Virus record (IMG/VR): IMGVR_UViG_3300027771_000117
Location: 1-22,245 of that record
DNA: 22,245 nt
Origin: a virus
Strand: one strand, 5' to 3'
The position numbers and the translations under genes are program-made. The notes under the pieces were generated by a model. It had not been told where the DNA came from. It saw only the letters and a program-made list of their open reading frames with translations, and searched no databases. Of the stretch, positions 6,316 to 15,778 are shown one piece after another (the stretch's first letter is position 1; each line of letters begins with the position of its first letter).

Positions 6316-9300
6316 TTACTGGAAGATTGCGTCTATACGCGATTCACGTTCACGAAGGTCTCTCCTGTATGCTGGAGATTCATCATGTAGCTTGTCTCTC
6401 GCTTCTGTGCGGTAGCCGTTTACTATTGATTGAATCATCTTAACCCGTGGAGGAGAAATGTCTCCTTCAAACGAGTTAGGTGCTCTACGGAATTCTTCAG
6501 AAGCAACTAACAGTGCCAGCTCTTCATGCATCGTATTGCCTGAATATGGGTCTTTAAGTTCACCAACTATGCGGTTGTATTTAGCATAGACTGATTCCTT
6601 TTCCCCAATATCATAAACATCTCGGAAGTCCACGTTTGAACTTCCTAAAGCATAAGAAACCTTTGTTAGAATTGCTCTGTCTAAACCTTCTGATAAACGG
6701 TAGACAGCGGAAGCTACTGAGTCTTCTACTTTCGTGCGGTTCTTAAAGACATGCGCGAATACATAAGCATCCTTACTTGGCTTCATTATCGGACGACCGT
6801 AGAGGTCATATTGCTTACCTAGCTTTTCAGACATACCAGGCAGACGTCTTTGGAACTTCTCTGCCCAGGAACTAGCTTCTCTGACATTCTCATCTGAGTT
6901 CATCTGAGCAAGCACGTTAGGGGTGAACGCCACGAACCAATTCTGTATGATTACACCCATCTTATCTGGGTCTTGCAAACCTTCCATGATTTGCTGTACA
7001 GATTGAAAGTAACTCTTATTTAGAATGTTAACAGTTACTGTAGCCAAGGCATGTCCAAGAACTTCGGTCATCTGGTCAGCTAGATTTGTTCCGTGTGTGT
7101 CATGGTTCATGTACCACATTGAGTCAGCCACTATGCCCATCATGATTGAGATAGGTCCAAGTTTAGCGTAACTGTAGTATTCCCCGTTTATTAGAATAGA
7201 GTTAGGCTCATACCCAGACTCTCTCCAAAGCTGGTTCTGTTTATAATCGAAAGGGCCTGACCCTGTGATTATCTCATCTTCAGCTGCATACATTAGACCC
7301 GCTATAAGACCTAGACCTATTTGCTTTCTTGCCTTCAGCTTTGCCTTTGCAACAGGAGAACCTTTATCCATGATGTTCTTCTGCTTACGGGATATAAAGC
7401 CAGTACCAGGAAAATACATCATGCTTTCAGATACAATGTTCAAAGGCGCTCTAACAAATGGCAATACAAATAAGCGACCAGCTCCTCCACCAGCATTAGC
7501 CAGTTTGTTTATTATCTCGCCTAACTCTCCTTCGAGGTCAGATGTGTAAGTAGCTTCACGTATTTCACGTAAGATTTCAGGGTCTTTAACCCTTCCATTC
7601 TTATCGATTTTAGCGCGTAGGTTTCTTTCAAGAAGAGCTTCAAAGGCGTCACCTTCAGGAGTTATGTTAGGTATCCCATCACTAACTACGAGGTCAGTCT
7701 TTACTTTAGCAGTGGCTGCCTTCATTTCCATTTCCATAAACTCAGAAACAGTATCAGCATATATAAGAGAACGTGCACGGTTGGCTTTGATACCTTCATC
7801 TAAGAATAGAAGTGCAAGGTGAGCCTGGTGAACACCTCGTTCCCATAGATTACGCCTAGCCCAGCTCATGTTATCTAAGCTAGAGTCCTTAACATCTTCC
7901 ATTTTAGTAACGAAGGGGTCAGTAACGTGTTGACCATTCTTCCAGGCTTTAGCTGCTTGTTTCCACGAGGAAGCAAAGTAACGCCTATTACCTGCATACT
8001 GCGCCCAAGCTCTGCGCCTTGCTACTTTCTTTGCGTCCCCTCTACCGAGATGTCCCCACCATTCTACAAATGGCTCTGTCCACATCTTAGAGAAGTTCGA
8101 GATAGCAGCAGCTTCTAAAGTTGAAGGACCTGATAGCATCATTGCTGAACGGAACCTTATCAATTCAGTCATGAACGTAGGGTCACTCAACTTATCAGTA
8201 GCCTTCTTAAGAGAGCGTAGGTTAATACCACCTTTCTTAGTCTTAGAAGCATTAGTCATTGATATAACAGTCTTTGCAAGAAGGTTAATATCCATGTTGG
8301 TTTTACCGCTTCCTAGACCAGATAATAGTTCAGGGTCACCTTTCATTATCATCCTGAAATTTCCCAAACCTCTGGAAAACTCACGTGAAGTTAATTTAGT
8401 AAGTTCCATAGTATTAGCAAACAATGAAGACTTTTCAACCAACTCTACTTGCTCATCTTTTAATAAACCTACACCATTCACTTGCTTGTCAGCTAATTCC
8501 CATACACGCTCGCCAAGAGTAAGGTTTATCTTTCTTAGCGTCTGAGCACGGTAACGTATCTGTCTTAGTTCGTTAGCATCATCCTTGAACTTATCCATTA
8601 ATTTAGATACATCAGCACCTGTTTCTTCTAACAGTCTAGCTGCCTCTTCTTCTGCCCTTTGACGAGATACCTCAAGAGTCTCATGGCCGTTAGGACCATT
8701 CTTGTCAGCCTCTCTCATCCGGACTTCTTCCCAATGAGCTGAACTAGCCTCTAATAGGTCCTTGACATCATCACTGGTTTCTAACTTATCAACATTGAAA
8801 GTCAGCTTACCTTCATACAGGTGTGTCCAAGGGTCCTGGTGGTCGCCTATATTTTCACCATTGTTCATGGATTCAAAGTCGCCATCTCTCGCTGTAGGTT
8901 CAGCAGGGATTCCCTTACCTTCTATAGCTGGTTCTTCAGGTATAGTGAAGTTAGGAGCATCGTCTGGAATCACATCTTCAATTTCAGAGTCTACAGTTTT
9001 TCCAAAGGTCATCTCAGGGAAGTCATCGACTATCTCATCGATTTCGACAAAGCCATAACTGGCCTTCTCTTTATCTGTAGGAAACTCACGCTTGCCTGTT
9101 GCCCTATCCTCTAGGTCTGCTTCAAAGGCTCTTTCAATTGCATCAACGTCTATATCTTTAGGCACTTCTGCATCTGGTTTTGGAGGACCAAATATATCGA
9201 ATTCAGGCTCATCAACCCCATTGATTTCAAAGTCTTCAGCCACACCTGTTATGACATCATCTTCTGCATTAACTTCAGCAGTGGGCGTGTCATTACCTTT

Positions 9301-10149
9301 AGGTTTAGGAGTAAGAATTTTAGTCACTCCCCAACCTAAAGTGAGTGCTGCACCAAAACCTATAGCTGATTGCTTTGCGGTTCTAACATTGTCTTGCTTA
9401 GAGATGTCGGCTTTATTCTCTATGTACTGTCTGGAAACATCATCGGCAGCTGAATATATAGCGCCTTCAGTTCCTGCAACAACACCAGCGCCAAGAGCAC
9501 TCTTACTCATTAGGCCCTTTAGAAGCTTTGAAGCACCGCTCTTAAGAACGAGACCTTTAGCAGCTTGAGCAAATATACCTAGGCCTACATAAGTTGATGG
9601 GTCAGAGGCGATTGCTTTCAATGCTCTTCCGTAATGCTGAGCTTCGTTATCCATGCCTTCATAACGTTCCATAGAACGTATAAGAGCCATCTGCTCTTCA
9701 TCCGACCATTCATCAAAGCCATAGGCCTTGAGACCCAGGTCAGTAGTGTTCCAATTTAGGTTACCTAGAGCTTCCATAGCTCCTTGAGTATACTCCTCAT
9801 CAGACACTTCACGAGGAACAAAGCGTTCATCAGCTTCAGCCATCCCTGCCTGAAGCTCTTCTATACTCAGCTGAGGCTGGAACATGTGATTAGTGCCTTG
9901 AGTACTTTCCATAAACTCTTTACTTCCTGAGCCTACATCGACTGTATTCAAACGCCCTGATAACAACTTAGCATCAGATATAAAGGAAGTCTCACTCTTC
10001 CAATAAGCTTCATTTTTCTTAACCGGTGTTAACTCTTCTAGAGTAAAACCACCGCTAGTATTTTCTGGTTCTGTATAAGGCCTTCCTTGGACACGCAGGT
10101 CTTCTGAAGTGAAGCCCTCTTTGGCTTCTTCGATTAATTCTTCAGCCAT
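6316..10149 (-). CDS. Large internal virion (DNA ejection) protein, T7 gp16-like by position
   Basis: At 1277 residues this is close to T7 gp16 (1318), and its place after the gp15-like gene fits. The acidic N-terminus is followed by hydrophobic stretches around 180-285 (DPSTYVGLGIFAQAAKGLVL; later FGAALTLGWGV), an acidic low-complexity region about 290-430, helical charged regions, and hydrophobic parts around 895-1030. The latter contain LPFVRAPLNI, then KQIGLGLIAGLMYAAEDEI, then SYAKLGPISIMMGIVADS. Similar segments occur in podoviral ejection proteins and large polyvalent proteins. It probably leaves the head with the DNA and helps form the channel across the envelope. I see no lytic transglycosylase signature such as the one at the N-terminus of T7 gp16. 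The start overlaps the upstream stop as TAATG. Confidence 0.8.
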   Translation of the reverse strand: MAEELIEEAKEGFTSEDLRVQGRPYTEPENTSGGFTLEELTPVKKNEAYWKSETSFISDAKLLSGRLNTVDVGSGSKEFMESTQGTNHMFQPQLSIEELQAGMAEADERFVPREVSDEEYTQGAMEALGNLNWNTTDLGLKAYGFDEWSDEEQMALIRSMERYEGMDNEAQHYGRALKAIASDPSTYVGLGIFAQAAKGLVLKSGASKLLKGLMSKSALGAGVVAGTEGAIYSAADDVSRQYIENKADISKQDNVRTAKQSAIGFGAALTLGWGVTKILTPKPKGNDTPTAEVNAEDDVITGVAEDFEINGVDEPEFDIFGPPKPDAEVPKDIDVDAIERAFEADLEDRATGKREFPTDKEKASYGFVEIDEIVDDFPEMTFGKTVDSEIEDVIPDDAPNFTIPEEPAIEGKGIPAEPTARDGDFESMNNGENIGDHQDPWTHLYEGKLTFNVDKLETSDDVKDLLEASSAHWEEVRMREADKNGPNGHETLEVSRQRAEEEAARLLEETGADVSKLMDKFKDDANELRQIRYRAQTLRKINLTLGERVWELADKQVNGVGLLKDEQVELVEKSSLFANTMELTKLTSREFSRGLGNFRMIMKGDPELLSGLGSGKTNMDINLLAKTVISMTNASKTKKGGINLRSLKKATDKLSDPTFMTELIRFRSAMMLSGPSTLEAAAISNFSKMWTEPFVEWWGHLGRGDAKKVARRRAWAQYAGNRRYFASSWKQAAKAWKNGQHVTDPFVTKMEDVKDSSLDNMSWARRNLWERGVHQAHLALLFLDEGIKANRARSLIYADTVSEFMEMEMKAATAKVKTDLVVSDGIPNITPEGDAFEALLERNLRAKIDKNGRVKDPEILREIREATYTSDLEGELGEIINKLANAGGGAGRLFVLPFVRAPLNIVSESMMYFPGTGFISRKQKNIMDKGSPVAKAKLKARKQIGLGLIAGLMYAAEDEIITGSGPFDYKQNQLWRESGYEPNSILINGEYYSYAKLGPISIMMGIVADSMWYMNHDTHGTNLADQMTEVLGHALATVTVNILNKSYFQSVQQIMEGLQDPDKMGVIIQNWFVAFTPNVLAQMNSDENVREASSWAEKFQRRLPGMSEKLGKQYDLYGRPIMKPSKDAYVFAHVFKNRTKVEDSVASAVYRLSEGLDRAILTKVSYALGSSNVDFRDVYDIGEKESVYAKYNRIVGELKDPYSGNTMHEELALLVASEEFRRAPNSFEGDISPPRVKMIQSIVNGYRTEARDKLHDESPAYRRDLRERESRIDAIFQ

Positions 10150-11963
10150 TATTCATCCGTCCATATTGATTTATTATCTTCATACCAGGAGTGAAAAGCT
10201 CCAGCGCCATACCCGGAAGCTATCATCGACTTTTCTAGTACTTGCCACACGGGTAATTCTTCACCGTTAAGGGGATACATTTGCAGGGGGTCTTCCTTTA
10301 TCAATGCTTCTAATTCACTTCCACGAGGAGTTGTAGCAAAGAACTCTTCCACATCTTCTGTGTCTGACCCTGTAAACGGTACCCTTGAGTCCGTGAAGAA
10401 GAAGAGTTTCTTCTCCTTTTCCTTTGAGGACAAGGCAGCATCAGATAGTTGGTCCATGTACTCCTGGTCTGTAGCTACTTTGTTAGCGATAACCGTTCTC
10501 TCTTCTTTGGTAGCTGCGAGTGCGTCCCTGGTGTAAGACATCATTTCGTTACTGGTAGGCGTCTCTGCTCCTTTTATACTGTAGTGGTTATTAAGTAGTA
10601 CATTCATTTCCTGTTCAAGAACGTTATGTAGCCTTGTAGCTTCGGCTGCGGTAGCTCTACTCTTATAACTGGATTTGTTTAGAATTTGATTAACCTGCTG
10701 TTCTTGAAACTGTCTAAAAATAGCGGAGTCAATAAGTGGTTTATTCTTAGAAGCCGAGGTAAGTCTTGTCATAAGACCTTGAGCCTGGCTGGGGTGCAGC
10801 CTTCCTTTTATTACTTCCTTATTTATGAATGCGATAGATATTGGACTACCTGCGGGGTTGAACCCGTTAGCATCAATCTGCTCAAAAATGCTGTTGGCGT
10901 TATTAAGTTGTTGAGGAGTTAACCTTTGAGGAACTTCAAATTCTTTCTGATATGCTCCACGTACTAGATTTATATCACTCTGTTTAAAACCATTAGCTAT
11001 TAATGAAGCTTGTATTTCAGGGTCTACAGACTTATAGGGATGCTGCTGGAAGAAGTTATTTAAAGACAGCAAGTCCTTACTTATTGCAGCATCAATAGAA
11101 GCTTTGGCTTGGTAAGCTATATCCTTTTCTTTTTGGGCCTGTTCTTGTGCTACGTAGTCAGTCGCTTGCTTAAGCACAGCCATTGCCTTGGAATTGACAA
11201 CCTCGCCTCCTCCCGTAGCCCACCTTAGATTACGAGCTAGCAATCTATAGTTAGGATTACCTGTTGTTTTAAACATCTGAATGGCGTGGTTAAACATCAT
11301 CTCATTACCGACAGCTTTATCAACTGCTCCTGTGGCATTAGAGGTCATGACCATTTCTTCAACCTGTGCCGCTGCATCTAATACACTTAAACCATTGCCA
11401 ATGTTTGAAGCAAACACATCCATAGCATTTGTCATGTTGGTTTTAGTATCTTCACGCATACGTGTGTCTAGGAATGCTCTGTGTTGGGCATTTAATGCGT
11501 ATTCAGTTTCCTTTATGATACCTAAAGCACCAGCAGTCATGAAGCGGTCACCCCCTAACTTTTCAGCTAGGGCAGCCTTACGTTCAGCCATGAAGCTTGG
11601 GAAGTCCTCTCCTGTTTCTGAGGAGTTAACACGCCACTCATTCACAGCTTGCTCAGTCTCAGTCCTCCAGGCGTGGCCTAGTGTTACTCCTCGAAGCTCT
11701 TTTAAATGAGCTACAACACCCGCAGACTGGTGTGCATAAGCACTGAAGTCATGTATGTCTTTAGCATTGTTAAGTGAGTCACTAATGTGGAGATTCTCAG
11801 CCGTAGCTTTATCTTCAATCTTCTGCTTCTTATTCATATTACCTGATAGTCTCGCAAGACCATTCGCTACACTCGGGTCGTATGCTTCAGGTCGGACGTA
11901 GAAGTCCCCTGCCGAAGCCGCAGGGCGTAGTGCTGTCACCTCGATGCCAGTATTAGTCGCCAT
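10149..11963 (-). CDS. Internal virion protein, T7 gp15-like by position
   Basis: The 604-residue protein is predicted mostly alpha-helical and rich in Ala, Gln, Glu and Lys. It has no membrane segment or recognisable enzyme motif. It starts MATNTGIEVTALRPAASAGDFY and ends GAFHSWYEDNKSIW. T7 gp15 is 747 residues and forms part of the inner core that is ejected into the periplasm. The gene lies between the gp14-like and gp16-like genes, the T7 order, and that is the main support. AAGGAA five bases before the ATG confirms the start. Its stop overlaps the next ATG as TAATG, consistent with matched production of two partner core proteins. Confidence 0.8.
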   Translation of the reverse strand: MATNTGIEVTALRPAASAGDFYVRPEAYDPSVANGLARLSGNMNKKQKIEDKATAENLHISDSLNNAKDIHDFSAYAHQSAGVVAHLKELRGVTLGHAWRTETEQAVNEWRVNSSETGEDFPSFMAERKAALAEKLGGDRFMTAGALGIIKETEYALNAQHRAFLDTRMREDTKTNMTNAMDVFASNIGNGLSVLDAAAQVEEMVMTSNATGAVDKAVGNEMMFNHAIQMFKTTGNPNYRLLARNLRWATGGGEVVNSKAMAVLKQATDYVAQEQAQKEKDIAYQAKASIDAAISKDLLSLNNFFQQHPYKSVDPEIQASLIANGFKQSDINLVRGAYQKEFEVPQRLTPQQLNNANSIFEQIDANGFNPAGSPISIAFINKEVIKGRLHPSQAQGLMTRLTSASKNKPLIDSAIFRQFQEQQVNQILNKSSYKSRATAAEATRLHNVLEQEMNVLLNNHYSIKGAETPTSNEMMSYTRDALAATKEERTVIANKVATDQEYMDQLSDAALSSKEKEKKLFFFTDSRVPFTGSDTEDVEEFFATTPRGSELEALIKEDPLQMYPLNGEELPVWQVLEKSMIASGYGAGAFHSWYEDNKSIWTDE

Positions 11964-11982
11964 TTTAATTCCTTAAATATTG

Positions 11983-12441
11983 TTATTCATGTTGACCATC
12001 GCCTACTTCATAGTAAGCATTACCAATTTCTAAACCTGTCGCTAGTAAACTAGGACCAGACTTGCTACGACCATCAGCTTGGACTCGCAAGCCCTCAAGC
12101 TCATATTGAGTTTGCTGAAGTTTGTATTCAAAGTTGGTATCGATGTTGTTCTTGTTACGTGCTTCCACTGCTTTCTTGTCGCGTATAAGGCGACCAACAA
12201 TAGAACCACCCATTCCTTCTACTGAAGCCTCGTAGCCAGCTTGCGCCTCACGTGCTTTGATAGTGTCTTGGAATAGTTTGTCGGAAGATGCAGTATGTTC
12301 TTGCATAGTTGCTAAGGACTTCTGCGTGATTTGCTGCATGTAGTTATCACGTGCTGCTTTGTTTTGTGCATTTGCTGCATCTTGCTGCCCAGCAAACTTT
12401 GCCATTGAGGACATTGCTGAAAGCGCCATCGGGTCACACAT
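11983..12441 (-). CDS. Internal virion protein, T7 gp14-like
   Basis: This 152-residue helical protein begins MCDPM, like T7 gp14, which also starts Met-Cys. It then has an Ala/Gln-rich helix (AGQQDAANAQNKAARDNYMQ), a central EASVEGMGGSIVGRLIRDKK segment that recalls the GESMLEGSSMDRI stretch of gp14, and a short hydrophobic C-terminus. T7 gp14 is 196 residues and enters the outer membrane during DNA ejection. The gene sits between the gp13-like and gp15-like genes with 1 base and 19 bases of spacing, and AAGGTG is 7 bases before the ATG. It is shorter than the T7 protein, mostly at the C-terminal end. Confidence 0.82.
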   Translation of the reverse strand: MCDPMALSAMSSMAKFAGQQDAANAQNKAARDNYMQQITQKSLATMQEHTASSDKLFQDTIKAREAQAGYEASVEGMGGSIVGRLIRDKKAVEARNKNNIDTNFEYKLQQTQYELEGLRVQADGRSKSGPSLLATGLEIGNAYYEVGDGQHE

Positions 12442-12442
12442 G

Positions 12443-12904
12443 TTATTTCACCTTTACGAATTCATAGAATGGTTGTTTACCCACTCCAAATTCAGGAATG
12501 AGTTGAACAATTGTGAAGCCCATCCATTGAAGCCAGCGGATAGCTTTAGGATTCTCTGCATGGACATAGTTATATAGCAGTGAGTAATCTTCATGGATTA
12601 CATCTAACCACTGACGGCACTGGGATTGGAGTTGCCTAGTGTGTTGATAGATACCATCGCTACCTAACATCCAAGGCACTCCTACAAACTCCTGGCCTGC
12701 GTTTACTACACCGAACATTAGGATAGCAACACCCTCTTCATCAACGGCTACCCATGCCTCATCTGAAGCATGGATTGATAAGGTCAAGGCCGTTATAGGC
12801 CCATAACCACACGAAGCTTTAAGCTCAAGCTTATCAGCGGCCCTCAAGCGAGGACCTAGATTATTGCAATCATCAATGGTTGCTAAACGTACTGTCGCTA
12901 CCAT
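12443..12904 (-). CDS. gp13-like protein with acetyltransferase (GNAT)-type fold
   Basis: The 153-residue protein resembles T7 gp13 in length, position and C-terminal pattern: YSLLYNYVHAENPKAIRWLQ (108-127), then MGFTIVQL and a final aromatic strand, parallel to YDTLWNYVWVGNTSHIRFLK in T7. The arrangement of a helix, NxxAxRxLxxxGF and a last strand is that of GNAT folds. I do not see the Q/RxxGxG/A acetyl-CoA loop, so catalysis is doubtful. T7 gp13 is needed for making infectious particles. The start overlaps the gp12-like stop as TAATG, with a strong AGGAG six bases upstream. Confidence 0.85.
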   Translation of the reverse strand: MVATVRLATIDDCNNLGPRLRAADKLELKASCGYGPITALTLSIHASDEAWVAVDEEGVAILMFGVVNAGQEFVGVPWMLGSDGIYQHTRQLQSQCRQWLDVIHEDYSLLYNYVHAENPKAIRWLQWMGFTIVQLIPEFGVGKQPFYEFVKVK

Positions 12905-15114
12905 TAAATTCTCCTAGATTTGGAAGTGTAGTAACCTGTCCATTCTGCTGATTGAAAGGTACACGGGTAGTGGGAAGTGTTATTGACAACGATAGAGACG
13001 CGGTCATTCTTAGATAACAATGGGAACTCAAACTCACCAGAGGCTTCTTCAACCTGACCTAGTGTTAACAAACCAAGAGGCTTGCCTAAGAAGTCATAAG
13101 TGTTAATCATGCCCTGCGTATCAGTGGTTACAGTGAACTTACCTGTGTCTTGATACAGAAGCTTGAACTGACGAAGCTGTAAGCGTCCAGAAGTATCTGT
13201 CACTTGGCTACCGCCTGCACCTTGGCTTCTCTTGTACTGCGTAGAGAAGGTATAGGACATGTCGTATGGATACCCTACGAAGTTCTCACCATCTACAGTC
13301 ACTGCTATCTGGTCAGTTGCAGGTACAGTCCCAGCTTCAATAGCATCTAGGTAGACCATCTTTCCAGTTGCCGTAAGCTTAGGGGCTTCTTGCAGCTGCA
13401 TCTTCTCAAGAGAAATCACAGTGCCACGCTGGATAATCCAGTAGGCTATGGACTCAATTACTGAAAGGTTTAGGATACGGTCAGCGTGTGGGAACTCCCA
13501 CTTGGACCAAGACATCTGTAAAGCTTGACCATCGCGTCTAAGGTACTTATAGACGTAGCAAGTAGGCAGTGTGTGAACACCGTCAGTCAGCACGAATATA
13601 ATGTCTTCGTTAGTGTTAGACACTAAAGCTGTGGCATTACCTTTTATATAACGAGGTACATTGAGGGTCGCATCAATAGCGATATTGCTTGAAGTATCTG
13701 CCTGAACGAAGAATTCACGCACACCTGTGTAGCCTTCTCTGTTAGTGGCGAAGTAAACATACTCACCAGCACCAATTGGCTCTGCTCGTAGACTAGATTC
13801 ATATTCAGTTGTTTGGTTAATGGACACCGTTTCTGGAGTCAATGAGTCACCTGCGCTCAACATGAACTGGGTTTGGTCAGAGAATAGAAGAAGTGTTTCG
13901 TTAAATGGAATTGCGTGGCGAAGTATAGACACCTTAGTGTGGCTTACTGCTACATCAATTGGGTCTGTTGCTAGTACAGTGGTCACAGTCTCAGGATAAA
14001 ATGAGAAGTAAGTACCTGTTCGACTAAAGATAACATTCTCATCTGCAATTACGCCTAGGCGATTACGATGAAAGAAGACATCATTAAGTTTCTTACCTAC
14101 AAAGGAAGGGTCAGAAGATGATATGTCATCACCTACAGTTCTGTTTCCCCAATCGTTAGGTTCAAAAGTGAATGTATCGTCTGCATTACGGGTTAACTTC
14201 CAAGGCATGTTGGCATTATCTAAAGTAGAATCAGCCATATCTGCAAGGGTTTCTTTCCAGATACCTTGAGTAGTATCACCTGTTTCATATTCCACATAAT
14301 AGTTATCAGCTTCAGAAGTCTCTTCGCCCACTATCTTCATCTTCATGCCATCAAAGCCACGTCTTGGCAAATCAGAGAAGCGTTGGATAGAACCTTTAGC
14401 GCCTATTAAGGCTGCGTTACCATAGGAATCTTCAGTTCTTAAAGTGAAGTCTTGACCATCTGTACGTTCAATACGGATAGCAGAGCCATCCCAAGTAACC
14501 GTGTATACAGAACCTAGTCCTGCCACTAATTGAGTAGCCAGTTGGTTAGCAATATTATTGGTCTTTAAGTCAGCCTTAACATCGTCACTGGTCGTATAAC
14601 TAGCTCTTTCAACATCATCCAAGTAAATCTTGTAGTCAGTAGAGTAGTTACCTTGCTTACAATGGACTATGGCTTCAGGCCAATCTGGAGTAGATGTGCT
14701 TGGAGTAACTGTAGTTACTACTGCTTTGTTAAGGATGAAGGTGTAGTCAGCAATGGTTACAGCTTTGAAGTCTGTTAGAGGATTTCCGCTAGACAAGTAA
14801 GAGTAACCTGAAGGAGTAGTGACTGTGTATTCAAGGCCATCAAAACCGAACACTCGTAAAGAGGCATTGTCAGCAACAACGATGTATCGTTCTGTGACAT
14901 CTCGGTTAATGGTGTGAATAAAGTAGTTACCTGTGGATAATGCATCGGTCACCAAAGTAGCTAAATGCTGGGTTGGTGGTCTTTTACGTAAACCACTAAT
15001 AACTGAACTAAATGCATTCACCTGTTCTTCTGCTTGTGAGTTCAAGCGAACGCTAGGGGACTGCTGTGATACCCCGTTAGCGAGGTTAGGTATTGAGCTA
15101 CTTACAAGTGACAT
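12904..15114 (-). CDS. Tail tubular protein B (nozzle), T7 gp12-like
   Basis: This 736-residue beta-rich protein would form the nozzle of the short tail (T7 gp12, 794 residues). The N-terminus SIPNLANGVSQQSPSVRLNSQ with EEQVNAFSSVISGLRKRPPT (residues 29-48) is characteristic of the family. GKKLNDVFFHRNRLGVIADENVIFSRTGTY occurs near residues 344-373. The C-terminus, with YKRSQGAGGSQVTDTSGRLQLRQFKL and a final EWTGYYTSKSRRI, is also typical. GAGGT five bases before the ATG supports the start. It begins 3 bases after the stop of tail tube A and is coupled to the gp13-like gene by TAATG. Confidence 0.96.
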   Translation of the reverse strand: MSLVSSSIPNLANGVSQQSPSVRLNSQAEEQVNAFSSVISGLRKRPPTQHLATLVTDALSTGNYFIHTINRDVTERYIVVADNASLRVFGFDGLEYTVTTPSGYSYLSSGNPLTDFKAVTIADYTFILNKAVVTTVTPSTSTPDWPEAIVHCKQGNYSTDYKIYLDDVERASYTTSDDVKADLKTNNIANQLATQLVAGLGSVYTVTWDGSAIRIERTDGQDFTLRTEDSYGNAALIGAKGSIQRFSDLPRRGFDGMKMKIVGEETSEADNYYVEYETGDTTQGIWKETLADMADSTLDNANMPWKLTRNADDTFTFEPNDWGNRTVGDDISSSDPSFVGKKLNDVFFHRNRLGVIADENVIFSRTGTYFSFYPETVTTVLATDPIDVAVSHTKVSILRHAIPFNETLLLFSDQTQFMLSAGDSLTPETVSINQTTEYESSLRAEPIGAGEYVYFATNREGYTGVREFFVQADTSSNIAIDATLNVPRYIKGNATALVSNTNEDIIFVLTDGVHTLPTCYVYKYLRRDGQALQMSWSKWEFPHADRILNLSVIESIAYWIIQRGTVISLEKMQLQEAPKLTATGKMVYLDAIEAGTVPATDQIAVTVDGENFVGYPYDMSYTFSTQYKRSQGAGGSQVTDTSGRLQLRQFKLLYQDTGKFTVTTDTQGMINTYDFLGKPLGLLTLGQVEEASGEFEFPLLSKNDRVSIVVNNTSHYPCTFQSAEWTGYYTSKSRRI

Positions 15115-15117
15115 GTC

Positions 15118-15696
15118 TTACCTCGATAGGATTCGGTAAACGTCTGCGTTACCTGTTAGGATGTTGTAATCAGCATTCTCAGATTCCATAAGACGTAGGG
15201 TCGTTAGAGCTTGATACTCATCTTCACGGTTCATACCATGTAGAGAGTCAGAGCCTAGTAAGCGGTCTTGTAAGATTCGAGCTGCTCGAAGAGCGATGTA
15301 GTTACGTGCTGCCTCTGGAATTTCTTCAAAGGACAGTAGGAGAATTAGGTCACATTTCACAGTTTGAGTGAAAGTGTATGTATGGTTTTTACGGTCATAG
15401 GCCCGTGAGCCACGTTGTACTATTTGATAATCATGAGATTCGCTTGTTGAATCAACAGACATGATATTGGTAGGTAGTGGTAGATTGCTATTCTGGTCAG
15501 GTACTAATGGATACCCGTATTCAGAATTGAAGAACCAGCCTTCCGCTTGGACGCTTCGGTTCACATTAGCTAATATAGACTGCGCAGTAATCGCATCTAC
15601 TGAGGTCATGTTTACCAAGGTGTTCACTGGAGCTTCACCAATGGTATTGAGCATTGTATTAACTGCTTCAAGCTCAGTTGTAGGTGTTAGAGACAT
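15118..15696 (-). CDS. Tail tubular protein A (head-tail adaptor), T7 gp11-like
   Basis: The 192-residue protein would form the ring between portal and nozzle, like T7 gp11 (196 residues). Matching features are TELEAVNTMLNTIGEAPVNTL (7-27, compare [21 protein letters not shown] in T7), NVNRSVQAEGWFFN (residues 44-57), and a C-terminal helix-rich part with FEEIPEAARNYIALRAARI and the acidic GMNREDEYQAL. AAGGA nine bases upstream supports the start. It is the first gene after the capsid terminator, so it is read by incomplete termination or from a promoter I could not recognise. Confidence 0.95.
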   Translation of the reverse strand: MSLTPTTELEAVNTMLNTIGEAPVNTLVNMTSVDAITAQSILANVNRSVQAEGWFFNSEYGYPLVPDQNSNLPLPTNIMSVDSTSESHDYQIVQRGSRAYDRKNHTYTFTQTVKCDLILLLSFEEIPEAARNYIALRAARILQDRLLGSDSLHGMNREDEYQALTTLRLMESENADYNILTGNADVYRILSR

Positions 15697-15717
15697 GGTA
15701 GTGAATCCTTAAAAATG

Positions 15718-15742
15718 AAAAAAAGGGGAACCGAAGTTCCCC
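15718..15742 (-). terminator. Strong intrinsic terminator after the capsid gene (T-phi position)
   Basis: On the minus strand GGGGAAC-TTCG-GTTCCCC (15742-15725) is a perfect 7-bp stem with a UUCG tetraloop. It is followed by seven T (15724-15718), then C, A and five more T. It lies directly after the major capsid gene, exactly where T7 has T-phi. T-phi stops most but not all late transcription, so that capsid protein exceeds tail protein. The plus-strand side has no U-tract. Confidence 0.95.
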
Positions 15743-15748
15743 AATTGT

Positions 15749-15767
15749 GTTTCTATAAGTTAGAAAC
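15749..15767 (-). other. Second hairpin just before the capsid terminator
   Basis: GTTTCTA (15749-15755) and TAGAAAC (15761-15767) form a perfect 7-bp AT-rich stem with a 5-base loop. It lies between the capsid stop codon and the strong terminator. It has no U-tract. It might protect the 3' end of the capsid message or be a processing site. It is weaker than the terminator stem beside it. Confidence 0.45.
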
Positions 15768-15778
15768 TTACTTACTGA

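Noticed and set aside
9092-9568. Long open frame on the plus strand opposite the large internal virion gene
   Set aside because: It lies fully within a well-supported gene on the other strand. It is rich in Ser/Ala as expected for an antisense frame and has no family resemblance.
11031-11039. CCCTATAAG core on the minus strand inside the gp15-like gene
   Set aside because: Only the last nine bases match. The upstream specificity part (AAGTTG) is absent, and it lies within a coding region.
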